A stretch of DNA of 64,000 bases from Anisodus tanguticus (taxonomy: Eukaryota; Streptophyta; Magnoliopsida; Solanales; Solanaceae). Below the pieces are notes generated by a model. That model was not told where the DNA came from, made no database searches, and worked only from the letters and a program-made list of their open reading frames with translations. How positions within the stretch are numbered: position 1 is the first letter of the stretch; each line of letters begins with the position of its first letter. Location: positions 44,816,052-44,880,051 of the forward strand of contig CM067549.1 of the NCBI GenBank assembly GCA_034509755.1, read 5' to 3'. The translations under genes were made by a program, and so were the position numbers. Positions 56,772 through 64,000 of this stretch are shown piece by piece.

Positions 56772-56841
56772 TTCCTTTATGATGAGGGCATAAACAAGAT
56801 ATTTTTATAATTTTTTTACTTTTACAACATTATGATAATAT

Positions 56842-58414
56842 TGAAAGTATATTTATGTCCTAGAAATAATCTGTATTAAGACAAATGTATTTTATACACA
56901 TTCATATTATTATTAATGGAGATTAATATATTGGCATTTACAATTATTGAATTATTATTTGATTGTTTGTAATTGTTCATTAATGTACATCCATTGAGCT
57001 TACGTTGTCATTAATAGAGTGAGATATTTTATGATAGAGCGTAACTCTTAAAATAGACTCGACTAATGATCATCGAGAATGGGATATCGATGATATGTGA
57101 TAAGTCGACATGTGGTCTGCATCACATCCTTAGAAGATGTAGTATGTCTCACCTGCTACGAATAATGGTTACTCGTGATGGACACATGGATACTTTGGAA
57201 GTATTGGTATACCCTACTGATATACTGTTTGTTATACTTGTCTAACGTATGATCATCGTGTGGAGATAGAAGTCCTTAGACTTGAGGTCAATACGCGCCT
57301 TATCTACAAAGTAATGTACTTTGATCCCATCCTAAGCTCAAATGCCTTAAAGGTTGAGATACGGTTTGTATTGGGTACATTACGATTTGGATTGAAGGTG
57401 ATAGTTGAGCCAAGATTAGGATTCATTCCTCGAACGTATATTCGAGAGAACACTTGGATTCTCAGTGATAGTAGGTTTACAAAGTCGTTGGCCAACGTAA
57501 TAGACATATTTAGAATATGGTCTAGTCATCAACTAATATAGATGAAATACAATGATTAAGCCATTTGGATAGACACTTGACAAATCCTAAGCTTGATCAA
57601 GTGTGTCGTGAATGAAAGGATTTTATCTTACCACATAAAGGTTAAGTTTACTGGATTCGCGTAAACGTACTTCACATATTGAGTTCGTCTTCCGACGCCG
57701 TCTAGGAGTTCCATGTAGACTTTAATTTGATTAATGTCGATATGAGAAGGCTTGAAGGGTCACACTATGTCGGTTGTCCGTTTCGATCTAAGGATGTATT
57801 GAGAGAGTAATTAAATGTTCGATTTGGAATCGAGATATTTATATGAATAATGATTGTTTTAATTAAGTCAGAATTGGATTTTGGATTTAATTAAGAATGC
57901 ACGAAAAATAAAGTCGAGTGTCGCGACGCCCATACCCTAGGGCCGCGGCGCAGTGCAGGCGCATGCCAAGCGTCACGGCGCCCATACATTAGGGCCGCGG
58001 CGCCCTTGCCTCGATTTTTGGGTCAGGCCCAAGGTCAAACCCTAATCCGTTGTGACCTATTTCTAACTATAAATAGAGGCATTCACCTCATTATTCAACA
58101 CACCAATTTCTGAAATCATTCTAAGCCTTAGAGACTTAGAATCAAATACTCTCTCGAACCTCTGCCGGATTTCCTAGCTTTCCGAAAGAGAAATACATTG
58201 AAGCTTGGAGCTTGCAATCAGAAGGGCAACCGCGTGTGCACCTTATAGTAGATAAAGACTCCAGATAATCTAAACTTGTAAGTATATGATTTATGTTACA
58301 AGTTTCAATTGTTGTATAACCATATCAGAATTATTGTTGGGGTAAGTAAGAATAAAAAAATTTAAACTTTCGTTGTGCCTTACTTATATGTTTTGTACTC
58401 AACAATTCCCTACA
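56842..58414 (+). repeat. Copia-7 5' LTR (1573 bp)
   Basis: It starts TGAAAGTATATTTATGTCC and ends TTCCCTACA before the primer-binding site. It contains a GC-rich block (57920-58010) with two CCCATAC...TAGGGCCGCGGCGC units and a TATAAATAGAGG box (58069-58080), the likely promoter. Confidence 0.92.
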
Positions 58415-58415
58415 G

Positions 58416-58427
58416 TGGTATTAGAGC
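58416..58427 (+). other. Copia-7 primer-binding site
   Basis: TGGTATTAGAGC, one change from the initiator-Met complement, one base after the LTR. Confidence 0.87.
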
Positions 58428-59730
58428 TCAGGCTGGTTTGATGGTTATATAACAATTGAATAGAATAATAATATGGGTTGAACATAAAATTGAATTAAAA
58501 CGAGGTTTCTTGAAATCCTACGTACCTTGAACAAATGTTGACCTTTTTGTTATTACCCTAAATTATCTCATACGCTAACTCGAGGAAGTCATTCCAATCT
58601 AACTCGAACTAAGCCAAAGTTCGTTATCCGGCTCATTGCGCGGTGCACGGCTAAGAACGAGTAAGAACGGATGATGGTCGAATGTGCATTATTGATAATG
58701 GTGGGTGATGATTAAGGACCTATGAATTGATCCCTAAATTGGATTTAAGGGTTGAATGATTTTTTGAAAATCAACATAGAAACGTTTGTCAGGACGTCGG
58801 CGATGCGGCCCTATGATAGGGCGTCGCGGCGCTGCGGCGCTGATACGTCATTTTGGAAAATATGAACTCATTGGACAACAGGCGTCGCGGCTCCATGGTG
58901 GAGCGCCGCAGCGCTAATGCAAATTTCTAGAATAGTGTCCGCTATAACTGTCTGGCCAGGCGGCGCCCAATATTTGATTAAACCTTCTTCTATCATGCAT
59001 ATTGGATTGACGGTTCTCAAACTATATGTGTTATTAGTTTTGCATGATGTTAAGATGTCATATTGGATGTGGCTTTGAAGTGTTGATCTTAGTTAGAACC
59101 CTGAATTAAAATGTTCCCCAAAACTTTAAATACAAGTCTAAATTAAACGCGTCGTCCATTATAATTGTTAGAGTGCAAAATCCTCTTCGGCGATACAAGT
59201 ATTTATGCCAAAGCATTTGCTCTAAGTCTATGAGGATCCAAACTCTTTCATAGATGTGTTTTAACATAAAAGCAAATGATAAACTTTTGTGGGTATTTAC
59301 ACCAAAGTGTTTGCTCACAGAGTCCAAGTTTGCTTAGATACATAAACGCAGTCGTGTAATGGGGTTGACTTGCTTAGACAAATCTTGGCGCCAAAGTGTC
59401 GGACTAATCTAAGAACGCACGATTAAATGTAATAATTTAATCAACCAAGAGTTGTGAATAAGTTTTGCAATTGGTTTAGAACCTACCAAGATATGTTGTT
59501 GATGTTATCAGCCAAAGCAAACACGGAGATAACATAGGCTTGGATCTTGGCCCATTATGACCTAAATTAAAGTAGGTATGTATTCTACCATGGGGTCGTG
59601 GAAGTATGTTAAAATAGTGGGAGCTAATTAAACAAAAGGCCTTGTTGATTAGCCTAAATGAATGTGTATAATAGGAAATAGATTTTGAATTTGATTTCCG
59701 GTCTATCTAATTCTTCTGATTGTATAAAAG
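58428..59730 (+). other. Copia-7 untranslated leader
   Basis: A 1.3-kb leader without a credible frame. At 58795-58985 it holds GC-rich hairpin-like blocks such as GCGGCCCTATGATAGGGC and GGCTCCATGGTGGAGC, related in inverted orientation to the LTR block. Confidence 0.65.
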
Positions 59731-60540
59731 ATGTCGAGCTTGTCATTGAAAATGTTGATTGAGATGAATAAACTTAATGGAAAAAACTACCTTGACTGGT
59801 TAAGGAATTTGCAAATAGTGTTGAGATAGGAGAAAATTGAATGCGTGTTGGACATAGTGTTCCCAACAGTCCCTGCGACAGATTTTGAAGAATATGCCTC
59901 ATTTGACAAAGATGCTTACCAGAAACATCTAGATGATGCTACTTCGGCACAATGCATGATATTGTCTTCCATGTCTATGGAACTTCAGAGACAGCATGAG
60001 AACATGGGGCCCAATGAGATGCTCGAACACCTGAAGAGCCTCTATGACTTTTAATCCCAGACAATGGAATATGAGTTGCTGATAGAACTCTTCAAGTGTA
60101 AGCTCAATGAAGGGGGGCCGGTCTCGCAGCATGTGCTAATGATGATAGGGCTGATAGAGAGGCTTGCTTCAATTGGAACAAAGCTTGAAAAGAATGTCGC
60201 TAACACACTCATTCTAAACTCTCTCTCTCTCGTTCATTTGAGAACTTCATAGTGAACTTCAACATGAATGGAACGAAGGTGACCTTGCCGGAGCTGCATA
60301 ACATGCTCAAGACCTTTGAGTCCTCCACTTCTAAAGGCAAAGTTGTGCTCATGGTGAGCTCTTCTAGCCAACCCAAGTCGAAAGGCAATGATTGGCAGAA
60401 GAAGAAGGGTAAGGCAATCATTGCGCCTGTAACTATGAAGCCCAGGGGAGGTGTGAAGAAGAAGGTGAACGCGGCTAAGGATGAATGCCTCAACTGCTAT
60501 AGGAAGGGACATTGGAAAAAGGACTACACGACACCAGGAG
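59731..60540 (+). pseudogene. Copia-7 gag
   Basis: The ATG at 59731 opens MSSLSLKMLIEMNKLNGKNY. In-frame stops lie at 59827 (TAG) and 60052 (TAA), and the frame runs to 60252 with SAQCMILSSMSMELQRQHE and TMEYELLIELFKCKLNEGG. After a frameshift near 60240, the C-terminal frame carries a lysine-rich region and a zinc knuckle CLNCYRKGHWKKDY, in which the last Cys is Tyr. Confidence 0.87.
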
Positions 60541-61780
60541 GAGGAAAAGCACCAGGTGCTCCTGCCTTTAGTGGAGAAGGTATGTACGTCATTGAAATAA
60601 ATATGTCTATAAACAACTCTTATTCCTGGGTATTGGATACCGCTTGTGGCTCACACATTGTACAAATGTGCAGTGGCTAACTGATAGCAGGAAGGTTGGA
60701 CCAAGAGAGGTAAACCTACGCGTTGAAAATGGAGCACGAGTGGATGCTGAGCGCGTAGGGACTTATAGATTAAATTTACCTTCCGGCTATTGTTTAGTGT
60801 TGAATGATTGTTTTTATGTTCCCTCGTTGATGAGGAATATTATTTCTATCCCAGTATTGGACATGGAGGGCTTTTCCTCGTATATTTTTAATGGCAGTCA
60901 CGTACTGTCTTTTAATAATGTTATATATAGAACTGCTCCTCTTGTGGATGGATTATATACAATGAACTGTAGTCGAGAGATATTCAATGTACAAAATAAA
61001 TGAGCCAAGACAAGTAATAGAAACTCCACCTACCTATGGCACTACAGACTTGGTCATATCAACGAATCAAGGATAGCAAAATTGAGGAAGTTAGACTACC
61101 TCGAACCATTTGACTTGGAGTCTTATGGCAACTGCGAATCTTGCTTGAGAGGAAAGATGACCAATAAACCACTTTCTGGGAAAGGTGTGCGAGCCAAGGA
61201 GGTGCTTGAGTTGGTCCATACTGATGTATGTGGGCCATTCTCGACTTAAGCTAAAGGAGGTTTCCCATACTTCATTACTTTTACTGACGACTTCACGAGG
61301 TATGGATATGTGTATTTTATAAGACACAAATCCGAGGCTTTTGAGAAGTTTATGGAGTACAAGTCGAAAGTAGAGAAGCAGCTTGCAACAAGTATCAAGA
61401 CCCTTCGATCGGATCGAGGAGGTGAGTACTTGAACAATGATTTTCTAGATTACTTAAAGCTACATGGAGTCCAATCTAAATGGACACCTCCAGGAACTCC
61501 ACAGATGAATGGTGTTGCCGAAAGGAGAAATCGAACCTTATTGGATATGGTTCGATCCATGATGAGCTCCTCAGCTCTATCGACATACCTTTGGGGATAT
61601 GCTATACAAACCTTTATATATATTCTGAATAGGGTTCCCTCCAAGTCAGTAGAAAAGACATCCTATCAGATATGGTGTGGCAAGAGGCCAGCTCTTAAAC
61701 ATATGAGACCCTGGGGGTGCCCTGCATATGTCAAGAAGATGCTCACTGACAAGTTGTAATCTAAAAGTGAGAAATGTTAC
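60541..61780 (+). pseudogene. Copia-7 protease and integrase
   Basis: The protease motif is WVLDTACGSHI, so the D-T-G triad has Ala for Gly. A frameshift near 60660 follows and 60644-61003 continues (FYVPSLMRNIISIPVLD). GAG-pre-integrase (YLWHYRLGHINESRI) lies near 61027, the Cys pair CESCLRGK near 61130, and the first integrase Asp in HTDVCGPF near 61220. Frame 61310-61759 has SDRGGEY and NGVAERRNRTLLDMVRS with the remaining catalytic residues intact. Confidence 0.88.
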
Positions 61781-61783
61781 TTC

Positions 61784-63520
61784 GTGGGGTATCCAAAGGA
61801 AACTAAGGGATACTACTTCTATCTTCCTAGAGAACATAAGGTCATTATTTTCGGGAATGCAACTTTCCGTGAAGAAGAATATGTCTACAAGGAACATAGC
61901 TGCACAAAGATAGAACTTGAAGAAATTCAAGAACCACAAGATAACACAGAAAATGAACCCTTGTCGAATGATTTAAACAAGGATTCAGTGGGAGTATCTG
62001 GTGAAGATTGGGTACTTAGAGTACGCCCTTCAGCCACTGGGAGTGTTGTGAGAGATAGTGCAGAAATGCAAGGCTCTCATACACAACCAATGGAAGATGA
62101 TACAATGGTTGTACATCATTCCATACAGGAAATACATGAAAATGACATTCCTGAAAGATCTCAAGGACCTTCTCACTGTCATAATACAACGAACACTGAA
62201 GCGCAGAATGCTCAACTCCGTAGGACCACTAGGACTCGTCGTCCACCTGAAAGACTTAATCTCCTTGTTGAAACACACAATGCGATAGATATTCATGATG
62301 ACGATGAACCTACAACCTACAGCGAAGCTATGTTAGACATTGATTCGCAGAGATGGAAAGAAGCCATGAAATCTGAGATGGACTCGATGTACATAAATCA
62401 AGTTTGGAACTTGGTTGATTTGCCAACAGGAGTTAGACCCATAAGATGTAAATGGGTCTTCAAGAAGAAGATTGATGCATATGGCAAGGTACAGACTTAT
62501 AAAGCAAGACTGGTGGCTAAATGTTATAATCAATGGTCTGGGTCGATTATGATGAAACCTTTTCACCTGTTGCTAAGATTAAGTCCATTCGAATTTTGCT
62601 TACAATAGCTGCATATTATGATTATGACATTTGGTAGATGGATGTCAAAACTACATTCCTCAATGGTAATCTAGTTGATGAAGTGTATATGAAACAACCT
62701 GAGGGTTTTTCAATTGAGTCCAAACTAAATGTCGTATGCAAGCTGCAAAAGTCCATTTATGGGCTTAAGCAAGCCTCGAGGAGTTGGAACATTTGCTTTG
62801 ACAAGGCTATCAAATTGTTTGATTTCGTCATAAGCAAAGAGGATCCATGTGTTTATAGTAAACGCAAGGATGGGAGTATTGCCTTCATTATCATATATGT
62901 AGATGTCATAATGACTTGCAAGTTTCAACAGAATCCTGGGGAAGAACACTGGAAAACAGTCAAGAGTATTCTTAAGTATCTTAGTCGAACTAAAGAATAT
63001 TTCTTAGTCTATGGTGGACAAGAGAAGTTGGTATGTACTGGGTACATTGATGCTAGCTTCCAGACAGATGTTGATGACTACAAATCTCAATCAGGTTACA
63101 CATACATTTTCAATGGTGGAACAGTAAGCTGGCAAAGTTCCAAACAAGCTACAATTGCTGACTCGACAACATAAGCTGAGTACATTGCTGGATCGGAAGC
63201 TGGTAAAGAAGTTGTCGCGATATCTGAGTTTATGAAGGAACTATGAGTTGTTTTAAGTGCCACTTGTCCAACAACGGTTTATTGTGACAACAATGGTGCG
63301 ATTGCGCAAGCTAAGGAACCAAGATCAACCAACAGAAACAAACATGTACCAAGAAAATACCACATACTTAGGGAGATGGTGGATATTAAAGAGATTAGAT
63401 TAGATTATGTTCCGACAGACGATAATCTAGCTGACCCGCTCACTAAACCATTAAGCTTAGTCAAGCATAATGGTCATTTTGAGAATATTGACATTAGATA
63501 TGTTGGAGATTGGCTCTAGG
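61784..63520 (+). pseudogene. Copia-7 reverse transcriptase (deleted) and RNase H
   Basis: The frame 61784-62608 covers the integrase tail and reverse transcriptase start (RWKEAMKSEMDSMYINQVW, CKWVFKKKIDAYGKVQTYK). Frame 62638-63174 has MDVKTTFLNGNLVDEVYMK with the first Asp, then KSIYGLKQASRSWN. The catalytic box reads IIYVDVIMTC, with the second Asp of YVDD replaced by Val, and it jumps straight to KTVKSILKYLSRTKEYFLV, so the thumb is deleted. RNase H continues (SWQSSKQATIADSTT, CDNNGAIAQAKEPRSTN, NLADPLTKPLSL) to about 63519 with stops at 63172 and 63244. Confidence 0.88.
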
Positions 63521-63533
63521 CCAAGTGAGAGAT

Positions 63534-64000
63534 TGAAAGTATTTTTATGTCCTAGAGACAATCTGTATTAGGACAAATGTACTTTATACACATTCATATT
63601 ATTATTAATGGAGATTAATATTTTGGCATTTGCAATTATTGAATTATTATTTGATTGTTTGTAATTATTCATTAATGTGCATCCCTTGAGCTTACGTTGT
63701 CATTAATAGAGTGAGATATTTTATGATAGAGCGTAACTCTTAAAATAGCCTCGACTAATGATCATCGAGAATGGGATATTGATGATATGTGATAAGTCGA
63801 CATGTGGTCTGCATCACATCCTTAGAGGATGTAATATATCTCACCTACTATGAGTAATGGTTACTCGTGATGGACACATAAATACTTTGGAAGTATTGGT
63901 ATACCCTACTGATATACTGTTTGTTATACTTGTCTAACGTATGGTCAGCATGTGGGAGATAGAAGTCCTTAGACTTGAGGTCAATACGCACCTTATCTAC
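63534..64000 (+). repeat. Copia-7 3' LTR, first 467 bp
   Basis: It starts TGAAAGTATTTTTATGTCC directly after AAGTGAGAGAT and aligns with the 5' LTR from 56842 to the window edge. Confidence 0.92.

Larger units (their letters stand above)
56842..64000 (+). mobile_element. Copia-7: Ty1/copia retrotransposon with 1.57-kb LTRs, cut by right edge
   Basis: The 5' LTR (56842-58414), primer-binding site, a 1.3-kb leader, gag, protease, integrase, deleted reverse transcriptase, RNase H and the first 467 bp of the 3' LTR are present. The gag (MSSLSLKMLIEMNKLNGKNY) and pol resemble TAR/Tork-type copia elements, but the lineage is not certain. By hand count the two LTRs differ at roughly 5 per cent of positions in the shared part. 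Confidence 0.93.

Noticed and set aside
57260..57541. 93-residue frame in the Copia-7 LTR
   Set aside because: The frame sits inside LTR sequence without known coding function; no family resemblance.

Overview
This is nuclear DNA of a flowering plant, most likely a member of the Solanaceae (nightshade family). The genes are eukaryotic (one has an intron), the background is AT-rich, and most of the window is nested transposable elements. Two tRNA-headed SINEs carry a TS/SolS-type 3' module with a TTG-repeat tail, which is typical of Solanaceae. The genus cannot be fixed from the sequence alone. I see only two host protein genes, both on the minus strand: an intronless U-box E3 ubiquitin ligase of the PUB20/21-CMPG1 clade (6272-7576) and a TMK1-type leucine-rich-repeat receptor kinase in two exons (51137-54578).

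Layout. 1-~5620: Copia-1, a minus-strand Ty1/copia element cut by the left edge and split by hAT-1 (801-4086, 8-bp target duplication GATTTAAT). 6272-7576: U-box gene, with its TATA box near 7721. 8098-14342: Copia-2, a plus-strand Tork-like element with a perfect 5-bp target duplication (ATTGA) and unequal LTRs. 14773-14946: an 87-bp tandem duplication. 15109-22429: Copia-3, minus strand, same family as Copia-1, split by hAT-2 (16691-20288, duplication CTTAAAAC) and missing its 3' third. 23923-34009: a ~10.1-kb Sirevirus (SIRE/Maximus lineage) with 0.9-kb LTRs and a degraded extra (envelope-like) ORF region between pol and the 3' LTR. 34584-43340: Copia-5, plus strand, interrupted by two gypsy-type solo LTR-like blocks. 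43780-44158: SINE. 44580-49474: Copia-6, plus strand. 50039-50165: inverted SINE 3' end. 51137-54809: TMK1-like gene with duplicated start-codon modules in its leader. 55325-55871: MITE candidate. 56402-56771: a poly(A)-tailed SINE. 56842-64000: Copia-7, plus strand, with 1.57-kb LTRs, the 3' one cut by the right edge.

Every retroelement and transposase reading frame is broken by stops, frameshifts or deletions, so none looks autonomous. The clearest results are: two related hAT elements in two copies of one copia family, each copia showing the other's empty site; two 9-codon upstream ORFs made by tandem duplication of the TMK1 start region; a dispersed ATGTTG/CAACAT word across the Sirevirus; and inverted GC-rich blocks in the LTR and leader of Copia-7. 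I found no evidence of a wholly new biological system; the unusual signals are listed as findings.
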